DNA from: Albibacterium sp035514885
GTDB lineage: Bacteria; Bacteroidota; Bacteroidia; Sphingobacteriales; Sphingobacteriaceae
Assembly: GCF_035514885.1 (NCBI RefSeq)
Contig: NZ_DATJCH010000005.1
Location: 1-64,000 of the forward strand
Length of the DNA: 64,000 nucleotides
Direction: 5' to 3'
Below are positions 8,152 through 17,654 of the stretch, piece after piece. Both the position numbers and the translations under genes were made by a program. The first letter of the stretch is position 1. Every line of letters starts with the position of its first letter. A model generated the notes under the pieces. That model had not been told where the DNA came from. It worked only from the letters and a program-made list of their open reading frames with translations, and searched no databases.

Positions 8152-11100
8152 TTAGAATGTAAGATTTAAACCAATCAGATAAGTTCTTGGGGTAGGGTAG
8201 AATCCTACATCAATTCCTGAAACCCAAGACTGATCATTACCATATCCAATTTCTGGATCCATTCCAGAGTATCCGGTTATAGTAAACAAGTTTTGACCTG
8301 TAACATATAACCTTGCTTGTCCGAAAGGCATTTTTGGAAGCCATGATTTAAGATCATATCCCAATGTAACATTCTGAATTTTCACATAATCACCATCCTC
8401 AATATAGATATCTGAGATATACTGGCTATTGGTATGACTTCCCATAGTTAGGCGTGGGAAACGGTTAGAAGTTCCCTCACCATGCCATCTTTGAAATACA
8501 TCGGTGGTGTAATTCTGAAGAGGACTATCTGCAAAAGAACGGTATGATTTTGCAATCTGTTGGCCAAATGCACCTGTAGCGGTAACCGAAAGATCCAATC
8601 CTTTATAACCAAAAGTTAGGTTTAACCCACCGGTAATATCTGGATGAGGGTTACCAAGCATGGTTTTGTCATCATCTAAAATAACACCGTCTTTATTTCG
8701 GTCAACAAAAATAACATCTCCTGGCTGTGCGCTGGCTAATACACCAAGGCCTCTATTCCGGTAATCAGCAATCTGTTCTTCCGTTTGGAAAATACCGGCA
8801 GTTTCAAATCCGTAGAAATAGCCAATAGGGTAACCTACTTGTGCGCGGTACATTTCTTTTGTTCCCTGACTAAGCACATTTTCAGGTCCATGAATAATTC
8901 CTTCTGCATTTGCAATACGGGTTACTTTATTTTTGTTATAAGCGCCGTTTAAGCTGATTCCGTATCGGATATCGCCACGAGTCTCATTCCAGGTTAAACC
9001 AACCTCAAAACCTGTATTTTCAATATCTCCACCGTTAATGAAAGGAGCAGATGTTCCATAAGATGCCAATACAGGAGCCTGTACTAACCAGTCTTTTGTT
9101 GTTTTTTTATACCAGTCAAGGATTACTCCTAAGCGGTTTGAAGCAAATCTTGAATCTAAACCAATGTTTAATTGCTCAGAAGTTTCCCAAGTAATATTTG
9201 GGTTTGGCAAAATATCTGCATATGCGCCAGTTAATAAACTGTTTTTATTATTTCCGAAGTAGTAACCGTTTCTTGTATCAAAGGCAATGGTAGCTAAGTA
9301 TTGGAAAGGGTCGATGCTTGCATTACCATTTTGTCCCCAACTTGCTCTTAGTTTCATGAAGTTCAACCAGCTGCTAGAGCTTTCCATGAAGGATTCGTTG
9401 GTTACTACCCAACCTGCTGCAACTGATGGGAAATAACCCCAACGGTTTCCTTTTGCAAAGTTAGATGACCCATCGGCACGCATAATCAAGGTGGCCATAT
9501 AGGTTTCATTGTAGTTGTAATTTAATCTACCAAAGTAGGAAGAAAGACCTCCCTCGCCCCATGGTGATCCACCGATAACTGTATTGGTTCCAGATATAGC
9601 TGGTGTATTGGTTATCCAAGCATTTTTCCAAGAACCAGGGAATAGAGATCCTGAATTGCTTACATTTAAGCCCTCACCCATTCCCCATGTTTCCATAGAT
9701 GCCCCAGCCAATGCGTCAAAGTTGTGTACTTCATTAATTGACCATAAATAAGACAAGGTATTTTCAAAAGTATAGCTATAACCACTTGCCTGATTTTGAC
9801 TAACATCATCTTCTGCATTAGAAGAAGTTGTTGATAAAACAAAAGCAGGTGTATATTGTCTATACGATGATGCGTTCATTTTATATCCAAAGCTACTGCG
9901 GAATTTTAGATTCTTGATAGGTTGAACTTCAAGGTAAGCATTCGCAAGTAGTGAGTGATTTTTACTTAAGTTTTGACCACGGCTATAGTCCATACTAGCA
10001 ATCGGGTTTGCCGTTGCTCCGTCAAATGCCCATCCGTCGGCAACTTTGCTTGCCTGATCGTAATAACCACCATTCTCATTATAAACCGGAAGTAGTGGAT
10101 TTCCTATTATCATATTATGTATATCATTCCAATATAGGTTTCCAATACCGATACCTGATTTCTCGCTATAAGAATAGGTTAGGTTTTCACCAATTTTAAT
10201 GATATCGAAATCATCGTTCTTTAAAAGAATATGATCAGAGTTTATGCGGAAGTTATTTCTTGTAAACTTCGGTTCAACCGGTTTTCCGAAGATTCCTTCC
10301 TGGTCTGATAACGAATAACTTAAAGAGAACTTCGATTGTTCGTTACCTCCACTTAGATTAAATGCATGGTTTTGTGTTAATGCATCATCGTTTTGAATCT
10401 CTTTTAGCCAGTTGGTACCATTCCAAGTACCTGCCTCAATTTGTGCATATTGCTTTGGAATTAAGTTTGCCCAATCGTAAGGAGTTTGTCCTTCATTGAA
10501 ACGAACTTCGTTCATGATGGTCATATACTCTTTAGCATTTAACAAAGAAGGCAATTTGTAGGCATTCTGCCATCCTGCATAACCGTCGTAGGAAAGAGTT
10601 AATTTGCCAGATGTACCTTGTTTGGTAGTTACCAAAACAACACCGTTAGCTGCTCTAGATCCGTAAATAGCGGCCGATGCAGCATCTTTTAAAATGTCAA
10701 CCGATTGAATATCAGAAGGATTTAATGTGTTGATATCACCTCCTGCAACTCCATCGATTACATATAATGGCGATGAATTTCCAATAGTTCCCAAACCGCG
10801 GATCGTTACTTTAAAACCTTCTCCCGGCATTCCTGAACTTTGAGTAATCTGCACACCTGGAGATTGACTCTGCAATGCACCTAATACACTTGATGTGCTT
10901 AGTTTCTGTAAGTCTTCTCCTTTTACTTGTACAGTTGCACCTGTGGTAAGCTTTTTCTTTTGAGTTCCATAACCTACAACTACTAGCTCTTCCAATGTAT
11001 TTATATTCTCTACGAGAGTAACATTGATTGAACTTTGTGTTCCAACAGTAATACTTTGACTTGTATATCCAATAAAAGATATAGTTAGGGTAACGTTGGC

Positions 11101-11382
11101 ATTGTTGGTGTTTAAAGAAAACCGACCGTTAGCATCGGTGCTTATTCCATTTGTTGTTCCTTGTTCAACAACATTTGCACCCTGTAAAGGTTCTCCATTT
11201 TCGTCAGAAACGGTACCTGTAATGGTTCTTTGCACGATTTCTGATCGCGCCCGTACATCATTTGCTATGCTCCGAGCATACATTTCGGGCGAAATAGACA
11301 AGAATATCAGCTGAATACCTAAGCATTTCAGCGCTAATCTTAAGGTCTTTCCACCGAATCTTTTGTAGAAATTTGATTCCAT
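8152..11382 (-). CDS. SusC/RagA-type TonB-dependent outer-membrane transporter
   Basis: 1076 aa. After an N-terminal signal region (hydrophobic ~20-32) comes a carboxypeptidase-regulatory-like beta domain (~52-125: ITGTVSDENGEPLQGANV), a TonB-box-like LEELVVVGYGTQ (~130-141), the plug (VTIRGLGTIGNSSPLYVIDGV, then IYGSRAANGVVLVTTK) and a long beta-barrel ending in the aromatic C-terminal LIGLNLTF. There is no STN domain, so signalling through an anti-sigma factor is not expected; this fits regulation by the AraC protein. It is the first gene of the SusC-SusD-lipoprotein operon. It would import oligosaccharide across the outer membrane using TonB energy. Confidence 0.95.
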   Translation of the reverse strand: MESNFYKRFGGKTLRLALKCLGIQLIFLSISPEMYARSIANDVRARSEIVQRTITGTVSDENGEPLQGANVVEQGTTNGISTDANGRFSLNTNNANVTLTISFIGYTSQSITVGTQSSINVTLVENINTLEELVVVGYGTQKKKLTTGATVQVKGEDLQKLSTSSVLGALQSQSPGVQITQSSGMPGEGFKVTIRGLGTIGNSSPLYVIDGVAGGDINTLNPSDIQSVDILKDAASAAIYGSRAANGVVLVTTKQGTSGKLTLSYDGYAGWQNAYKLPSLLNAKEYMTIMNEVRFNEGQTPYDWANLIPKQYAQIEAGTWNGTNWLKEIQNDDALTQNHAFNLSGGNEQSKFSLSYSLSDQEGIFGKPVEPKFTRNNFRINSDHILLKNDDFDIIKIGENLTYSYSEKSGIGIGNLYWNDIHNMIIGNPLLPVYNENGGYYDQASKVADGWAFDGATANPIASMDYSRGQNLSKNHSLLANAYLEVQPIKNLKFRSSFGYKMNASSYRQYTPAFVLSTTSSNAEDDVSQNQASGYSYTFENTLSYLWSINEVHNFDALAGASMETWGMGEGLNVSNSGSLFPGSWKNAWITNTPAISGTNTVIGGSPWGEGGLSSYFGRLNYNYNETYMATLIMRADGSSNFAKGNRWGYFPSVAAGWVVTNESFMESSSSWLNFMKLRASWGQNGNASIDPFQYLATIAFDTRNGYYFGNNKNSLLTGAYADILPNPNITWETSEQLNIGLDSRFASNRLGVILDWYKKTTKDWLVQAPVLASYGTSAPFINGGDIENTGFEVGLTWNETRGDIRYGISLNGAYNKNKVTRIANAEGIIHGPENVLSQGTKEMYRAQVGYPIGYFYGFETAGIFQTEEQIADYRNRGLGVLASAQPGDVIFVDRNKDGVILDDDKTMLGNPHPDITGGLNLTFGYKGLDLSVTATGAFGQQIAKSYRSFADSPLQNYTTDVFQRWHGEGTSNRFPRLTMGSHTNSQYISDIYIEDGDYVKIQNVTLGYDLKSWLPKMPFGQARLYVTGQNLFTITGYSGMDPEIGYGNDQSWVSGIDVGFYPTPRTYLIGLNLTF

Positions 11383-11421
11383 TTAGATTTAATTATGTTT
11401 GAAAATTAGTTTAATGGTGAG

Positions 11422-11429
11422 CAAAGCTA
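11422..11429 (-). promoter_or_regulatory. -7 box of the SusC/D operon promoter
   Basis: On the minus strand the sequence is TAGCTTTG, an exact match to the Bacteroidota TAnnTTTG element. It would start a transcript about 33 bases before the SusC start codon. No clear -33 TTG was found. Confidence 0.45.
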
Positions 11430-11679
11430 ATGAAATAGTTTAATTTGTATTAGCATTTTTTTAACCGTGTTTAATACTTTCTTGAACAAACATCAAGATA
11501 AGGAGCATTTTATAATATAATATGCTGCGTAATAGTTTGCTGATTAGTCGTTTGTTTAAAGGTTGTCAAATTTTGAATTGTTTTTAATTCAGGTATATTT
11601 TGATTAAGAACTGCTGTTTTGAGATCTTTGGCATAGTCTTTTCTTAAAATGTCTATACTTGATTAATTAAAAATAAACA

Positions 11680-12933
11680 ATGAATACTATCAGCATTATA
11701 TACTTAAGCATCATCGGGTTATTTCTAATTTCTCCATTAGCTTGTGATGATGCCAATCCTCCTGCAAATGAAGAACAGAAAACTTTAACATTGACACCAG
11801 CAGAAGAGAAGAAAGTTAACCAGGATAATTCTTTTAGTATTGATCTTTTTAGAGCAGCAACTGAAGGGTTGGATCCGAATGATAATATATTGCTTTCTCC
11901 GATTAGTGCAAGTATTGCTTTAGCAATGCTTAATAATGGAGCTTTCGGACAAACAAAGGATTCAATAAATAAAGCATTGAAATTTAATGGATTCACTGAA
12001 GAGCAAATTAATACCTACTATAAAAAGATTATACAAACTCTGCCTAATCTGGATCCACAAACCAAATTAGAAATAGCTAATTCAATATGGTATCATGAAG
12101 GCTATGAAGTAAAACCATCGTTTCTGAAAGCTAATGAGAGTTTTTATCAGGCAAAAATTGGTGCGTTAGATTTTACATCTCAAAATGCTCCTGATGTAAT
12201 TAATGATTGGGTGAGTGAAAATACTAATAAGAAAATCCCAACTATCGTTGATCAGATATCTCCAGATATGGTTATGTATCTTATCAATGCTATTTATTTT
12301 AAAGGTAGCTGGCAAGAAAAGTTTGATTCATCAAAAACAAGCGAAATGCCTTTTACAAAGAATGATGGGTCAGTTATCAATGCTAACTTCATGAATATTA
12401 GAAAAAGCTTTAATATAATTGATAATGAAAGACTACAAGGTATTGAATTGCCTTATGGAAACGGACAATTTAGTATGTTCATATTGCTCCCTGGCAAAGA
12501 CCAATCGGCTACCGATTTTGTTAAAGGATTAAAGGAGCCTGATGACCTGGGCGAAATTTATAGTGAGTTTGTGAAAAGAGAAACCGAACTGTTTTTTCCT
12601 AAGTTTAAGTTTAGCTATCAGAATAGACTAAATGATGAATTAAGTAAATTAGGAATGAGGATTGCATTTACAGGACAAGCTGATTTTACTGGAATCTCCA
12701 ATAATAATCTTCTGGTTGATGAGGTGAAGCAAAAGGCTTTTATTGAAGTAAATGAGGAAGGAACCGAAGCTGCTGCAGTTACATCAGTCGGAGTACGTGT
12801 TACCTCCATGCCTATGGTACATAGCTTAAAATTTGACCGACCTTTTGTGTTTTTTATTCGTGAGAATAATTGCGGTTTGATTTTGTTTACAGGTATGATT
12901 AATGATCCTATTAAAGAGGAGAGTGGGAGCTAG
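11680..12933 (+). CDS. Secreted serpin lipoprotein (serine protease inhibitor)
   Basis: 417 aa. The signal peptide ends with LISPLAC (Cys22), so it is a lipoprotein. The body is a full-length serpin: NILLSPISASIALAMLNNGA, LINAIYFKGSWQ, GIELPYGNGQFSMFILLP, the hinge EEGTEAAA (~360-367) and the shutter/terminal LKFDRPFVFFIRE. The alanine-rich hinge with Gly-Thr at P15-P14 fits an inhibitory serpin. Counting 17 residues from the hinge glutamate (Glu359) puts the scissile bond near Thr375-Ser376 in GVRVTSMP; the loop is two residues longer than in antitrypsin, so P1 could also be a neighbour. It would protect the cell surface from foreign or self proteases. It is a single gene; TATACTTG (11654-11661) is a near-match promoter box. 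Its 3' end overlaps the converging helicase by 23 bases. Confidence 0.95.
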   Translation: MNTISIIYLSIIGLFLISPLACDDANPPANEEQKTLTLTPAEEKKVNQDNSFSIDLFRAATEGLDPNDNILLSPISASIALAMLNNGAFGQTKDSINKALKFNGFTEEQINTYYKKIIQTLPNLDPQTKLEIANSIWYHEGYEVKPSFLKANESFYQAKIGALDFTSQNAPDVINDWVSENTNKKIPTIVDQISPDMVMYLINAIYFKGSWQEKFDSSKTSEMPFTKNDGSVINANFMNIRKSFNIIDNERLQGIELPYGNGQFSMFILLPGKDQSATDFVKGLKEPDDLGEIYSEFVKRETELFFPKFKFSYQNRLNDELSKLGMRIAFTGQADFTGISNNNLLVDEVKQKAFIEVNEEGTEAAAVTSVGVRVTSMPMVHSLKFDRPFVFFIRENNCGLILFTGMINDPIKEESGS

Positions 12934-15140
12934 ATCTTACTTGCTGGGCAATTCGTATTTCAGTATAACTATAGTCAGCGCCTAATTTATTTTTTATATC
13001 AGCTGTCTTATGAGTAGGATTTTTATGCATGTAATTTAATATTATTTCAAGCTTCCTGGCATCCATAAGCTGTTCCGGTTCTACTTGGGTGCCAATGAAA
13101 GATGCTAAATGGTTAACTATTGTTCCTTCAGTGAATCCACGTATTTCCGCAATCTCTTTAATATTTTTACCTTCTTGGAAAAATGCAAGACTAATGTTCT
13201 TGGTTTCCCCTTTGCTTGCTTTGGTAACTTTTTCAATCCCCTCGTCGATGGTGATACCAATAGAGTGAAATTCATTTGCCTGCTTTAAAATAGCTGAGAT
13301 GTCGGCGTCTTTTGCTAAAGCCGTACTAATCTCTTTGCATTTCTTTAAGCGGCTTAGTTTTCTGTAATTGCCTACAAGTAAGCCTTTCAGGGTTTCTATA
13401 TACTTCTTTGTTCGCTTTTTGGCTGCCCATAGTTTTATATGGTTTTCTAAAGGGTTAATTGTCTGAGATTCCAACTTTTCAATAAACCAATCTGCTGCTT
13501 TCTGAGTACGATCTTCAATTTGATTAAAATCGATAATAGTAGAATCTGTAATTAACTTCCGTAATTGATTCTTGAATTTATCAGCAACTTCCTGATGCAT
13601 ATTAATGGCAATTAGGAGCACTTTTAAAAATTCTGAAGCACTATCTTTTTCAGCTATATTACTTGCTTCTAATCCATCAAGAATTGTTCTCGTTTTTTCT
13701 ACAAGTTCGCTCCAGTCAAAAGTTTCTAACAGCAAATTCATAAGGTAAGCTTGCTGCGACTCTCTGAGTAAACTATCGAACTTATTCTCCGGCAATATAT
13801 TTTCAGAATAGACCAATACATCTTTATTCGTGAAGATGTTGTTAGCATTAATTCTGGACTTTAATACCAATCCATCGAGACTTCTTACACGACTTAAGGC
13901 CACATAAACTTGTCCGGGAGCAAATGCAGAACCTGCATCTATTATTGCGCGATCAAAAGTTAACCCTTGACTTTTATGAATGGTGACCGCCCATGCTAAG
14001 CGTAATGGGAATTGACTAAATGTACCTAGAGTCTCCTCCTTGATCTTGTCTTCCGCTGTATTGTAATTGTATTTAATGTTTTTCCATTCTTCCCTACTGA
14101 CTTCCACATCCGCACTTCCATCGGTAAAACTGACATGAATTGTTTTTTTATCAGAGCTTATACTTTTTATATATCCTATCTTCCCATTGTAATAACGTCT
14201 GTCTAAACCTTTGTCGTTTTTTATAAACATTACCTGCGCTCCTTTTTTTAATTGCAAGATGTTTTCAGTTGGATAGGCTGACTCCGAATAGTCGCCCCTA
14301 ACCAGCGCTTCTACTGCAATTGTACTTCCCGGTAATTCTTGAAGCTTTTTTCTATTAATCTGATCTGCTTGTGTATTGTGTGAACACAAAGTAATGTATG
14401 ATTCTTGTTCCGTATATTGGAAATCAGGTTGATAGTGACTGTTTAAGAGAGACATTTGTTCATTAGAACAGCGATTGTTTCTGATGCTGTTTAGTAGATT
14501 GATGAAGGTATCATCGCTTTGGCGGTAAATCTTTTTAAGTTCAATTTGAATAAGCTGGAGCTCATTCATAACAAGTGCATCAAAGAAAAACGGGCTTCGA
14601 TAAGCGCTTTGCATCAATGTCCATTCCGAAGGTTTGACTACCGGTGGGAGTTGATATAAGTCTCCAATAAATAAAACCTGTAAACCCCCAAAACGGACGC
14701 ATATCACGCCTTACAGATTTTAGAATATCATCAATGGCATCTAGCATATCTGCACGCAGCATGGAAACTTCATCAATGATCAGCAAATCCAGTTCTTGGA
14801 TAAGATTTCTCTTTTCCACAGAGAATTTTATTTTTGATAGTAATCGATGCCTGTTATATACATTGTTGTCACTTTCGTCCCAACGAAGGGCATAATCTTT
14901 TAAATAGGTACCAAACGGTAAGTGAAAAAGGGAGTGAAGTGTTGTTCCACCTGCGTTAATTGCTGCTACTCCGGTAGGTGCGGCAATTGCCAGCTTTTTT
15001 GGACAATTTTTTTGAATATATTTAAGAAAGGTTGTCTTTCCAGTTCCTGCTTTTCCTGTTAAGAATATCGGTCGGTCGGTATGAATTACGAAGGATGCAG
15101 CTTTTAAAAAAGTTTCATTTGGCTCAATATCAATTCTCAT
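12911..15140 (-). pseudogene. PIF1/RecD2-like helicase with C-terminal HTH domain, split by a frameshift
   Basis: Two overlapping reading frames make one protein of about 748 aa. The first (from 15140) has Walker A GKAGTGKTTFL and Walker B LLIIDEVSMLRADMLDAID, then loses homology after ~150 residues. The second (ending at 12911) continues in the next frame with FGGLQVLFIGDLYQLPPVV, the helicase motifs WAVTIHKSQGLTFDRAI and VYVALSRVRSLDGL, and a C-terminal helicase HTH domain (GKNIKEIAEIRGFTEGTIVNHL). The join lies in the run CCCCCAAAA at 14685-14693: removing one base gives the expected RPFGGLQ. Both halves keep good coding character, so the break is recent, a sequencing error in a homopolymer, or less likely a programmed shift. 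If intact, it would be a 5'-3' DNA helicase of the SF1B class. Confidence 0.85.
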
Positions 15141-15294
15141 GCGGGGTTGTCTCGATGACCAAGCAAACGGTCAAGTATTTCGGATTTATTTTAAAAGTAC
15201 GGTCTTTTTACCATAAGAAAAAATAACTCATTATCTTAGCACAAAAAACTAGTAACGCTCCGAAAGACAAGATATAATTTTAATAAACAACGCA

Positions 15295-15795
15295 ATGGTA
15301 AGTACTTCAAAAGAAGATTTGTTTAAGAATGTTGAGAATACATTAGTGCATCAGGGTTTTGCAATTGTGCAACGAGATGACACAAGACCCTGGGGTGGTT
15401 TCTTTGTAATTGATGAAGAGCAAGCTCAACAGTTTGCAGATACTTTTTTCGATGGAATTAATGTTAAAAGCCTGAAAATTTCCGGTAAGCTGAGTCCCAA
15501 AATATTAATTGTGGCACCGCATAAAAGACTGTCCTGGCAATACCATAATCGCCGTGCAGAAATATGGCAGGTTTATAGAGGAGAGGTTGGCGTCATTTGC
15601 AGTGATACTGATGTTGAGGGCGATGTTGAAAAACTTACACCGGGGGATTTAATCCGATTGGAACAAGGTGAACGCCATCGTTTAGTAGGTCTTAATGACT
15701 GGAGCGTTTTAGCTGAAATATGGCAACATACAGATCCTGATCATCCTTCTGACGAAGATGATATTATACGTGTTCAGGATGATTTTGGAAGATAA
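15295..15795 (+). CDS. Cupin protein, type II mannose-6-phosphate isomerase-like
   Basis: 166 aa. It carries a single cupin barrel with the pattern of the C-terminal domain of type II phosphomannose isomerases: RPWGGFFVI, LSPKILIVAPHKRLSWQYHNRRAEIWQVYRGEVGV, LTPGDLIRLEQGERHRL. The His-x-x-Glu metal positions are partly replaced (HNRRAEIW keeps His and Glu). The gene is separated from parE by only 8 bp and is likely co-transcribed with it. It could isomerise mannose-6-phosphate and so serve the mannoside locus upstream, but such short cupins have few tested members; the function is inferred from family resemblance. TATCTTAG at 15232-15239 is a one-mismatch promoter box. Confidence 0.7.
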   Translation: MVSTSKEDLFKNVENTLVHQGFAIVQRDDTRPWGGFFVIDEEQAQQFADTFFDGINVKSLKISGKLSPKILIVAPHKRLSWQYHNRRAEIWQVYRGEVGVICSDTDVEGDVEKLTPGDLIRLEQGERHRLVGLNDWSVLAEIWQHTDPDHPSDEDDIIRVQDDFGR

Positions 15796-15803
15796 AAAAT
15801 AAG

Positions 15804-17654
15804 ATGACAAATTATAACGAGGATAGCATTCGATCTCTTGATTGGAAGGAACATATACGGCTCAGACCTGGAATGTATATTGGAAAATTGGGTGATGGTG
15901 CAGCTTACGATGATGGTATTTACGTACTTTTAAAAGAGGTTGTCGATAACTGTATCGATGAGTTTGTGATGGGTGCAGGAAGGACGATTGATATCAATGT
16001 TACTGAATCGAAAGTATCAGTACGAGATTACGGTAGAGGAATTCCTCTCGGTAGTGTGGTAGACGTTGTTTCAAAAATAAATACAGGTGGTAAGTACGAT
16101 AGCAAAGCCTTCCAGAAATCCGTAGGTTTAAATGGTGTTGGTTCAAAAGCAGTAAATGCCTTGTCAAATACGTTTATCGTTCAGTCTTATCGTGGAGGAA
16201 AAACCCGTACTGCAGAATTTAGTAAGGGGGTTTTATTGAGTGATCAGGAAAAGGAGACAACTCAAAGAAACGGAACAGCCATCACATTTATCCCCGATGA
16301 AAGCATTTTCCGTAACTATAAATACAGAACAGAATTTATAGAGAACATGATCTGGAATTATGTATTCCTTAATTCAGGTCTGACAATAAACTTTAATGGC
16401 ACCAAGTTCTTTTCTGAGAACGGACTTCGTGATCTATTAGAAAGAAATGTAGAAACTGAGGCAATGCGTTATCCTATTATTCATTTAAAAGGTGAAGATA
16501 TAGAAATCGCTCTTACACATGGCCAATCTTATGGTGAAGAATATTATTCATTCGTAAATGGCCAACATACCACACAAGGCGGTACCCATCAAGCTGCTTT
16601 CAGAGAGGCTGTTGTAAAAACAGTTCGTGAGTTTTTTAAGAAAGAATTTGATGCCTCAGATGTAAGAGCATCATTTATTGCTGCTATTGCAATTAAAGTT
16701 CAGGAGCCTGTTTTTGAGTCGCAAACAAAGACCAAACTGGGCTCTCAGAGCATGGGACCGGAAGGACCTACTGTTCGGACTTTTATTAATGACTTTGTAA
16801 AGAAGGCACTGGATGATTATTTGCATAAGAACCCAGATACTGCAGATGCTTTATTGAAAAGAATACTTCAGTCGGAGCGTGAGAGAAAAGATATTGCTGG
16901 TATTAAAAAGCTGGCAAATGAACGTGCAAAGAAAGCATCGCTTCATAACCGAAAACTAAGAGACTGCAAGATTCATTACGATGATAAGCATGAACGTAAT
17001 CAGGAAACTACCTTGTTTATCACCGAAGGAGATTCTGCAAGTGGGTCAATCACAAAATCACGTGATGTTCATACGCAAGCGGTATTTAGCTTAAAAGGTA
17101 AGCCATTGAATGTATTTGGACTCACTAAAAAAGTGGTCTACGAAAACGAGGAGTTCAATTTGCTGCAGCATGCTATGAACATAGAAGACGGACTGGATGG
17201 TTTGCGCTACAATAATATCGTAGTTGCAACCGATGCAGATGTCGATGGTATGCACATTCGGTTACTATTGATGACTTTCTTTTTGCAGTTTTTTCCTGAT
17301 TTGGTAAAGGCGGGACATGTATCCATCTTGCAAACACCTCTATTCCGCGTAAGAAATAAGAAAGAAACTATTTATTGCTATAGCGAAGAGGAGAGGTTAG
17401 ATGCTATACAGAAGCTTGGAACAAAGCCAGAAATAACCCGGTTTAAAGGGTTAGGGGAAATTTCTCCTGAAGAGTTCGGCCTCTTTATAGGTAAAGACAT
17501 CCGTTTAGAACCGGTGATGTTGCAAAAGGATAATAAGATACAGCAGATACTAGGCTACTACATGGGCAAAAATACACCCGACCGTCAGAAGCACATTGTT
17601 AATAACCTACGGGTTGAGTTGGATGTAGATTTAGTAAAAGAAGCAATCGTTTAA
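15804..17654 (+). CDS. parE: DNA topoisomerase IV subunit B
   Basis: 616 aa. The GHKL ATPase motifs are present in order: IRLRPGMYIGKLG, LKEVVDNCIDEFVMG (catalytic Glu and Asn), VRDYGRGIPLG and VGLNGVGSKAVNALS. The TOPRIM domain has LFITEGDSASG (catalytic Glu) and ATDADVDGMHIR (metal-binding aspartates), and the C-terminus has TRFKGLGEISPEEF. The length is short for GyrB (which has an insert in many Gram-negatives) and right for ParE. The partner parC lies 1.8 kb downstream on the same strand, separated by one convergent peptidase gene. Subunit B supplies ATP hydrolysis to the A2B2 enzyme that decatenates daughter chromosomes. The stop codon abuts the stop codon of the peptidase gene with no base between. 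Confidence 0.95.
   Translation: MTNYNEDSIRSLDWKEHIRLRPGMYIGKLGDGAAYDDGIYVLLKEVVDNCIDEFVMGAGRTIDINVTESKVSVRDYGRGIPLGSVVDVVSKINTGGKYDSKAFQKSVGLNGVGSKAVNALSNTFIVQSYRGGKTRTAEFSKGVLLSDQEKETTQRNGTAITFIPDESIFRNYKYRTEFIENMIWNYVFLNSGLTINFNGTKFFSENGLRDLLERNVETEAMRYPIIHLKGEDIEIALTHGQSYGEEYYSFVNGQHTTQGGTHQAAFREAVVKTVREFFKKEFDASDVRASFIAAIAIKVQEPVFESQTKTKLGSQSMGPEGPTVRTFINDFVKKALDDYLHKNPDTADALLKRILQSERERKDIAGIKKLANERAKKASLHNRKLRDCKIHYDDKHERNQETTLFITEGDSASGSITKSRDVHTQAVFSLKGKPLNVFGLTKKVVYENEEFNLLQHAMNIEDGLDGLRYNNIVVATDADVDGMHIRLLLMTFFLQFFPDLVKAGHVSILQTPLFRVRNKKETIYCYSEEERLDAIQKLGTKPEITRFKGLGEISPEEFGLFIGKDIRLEPVMLQKDNKIQQILGYYMGKNTPDRQKHIVNNLRVELDVDLVKEAIV

Noticed and set aside
14580..14707. Programmed frameshift in the helicase
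   Set aside because: The run CCCCCAAAA is a homopolymer pair but no stimulatory hairpin or internal start signal was recognised; a mutation or sequencing error is simpler.
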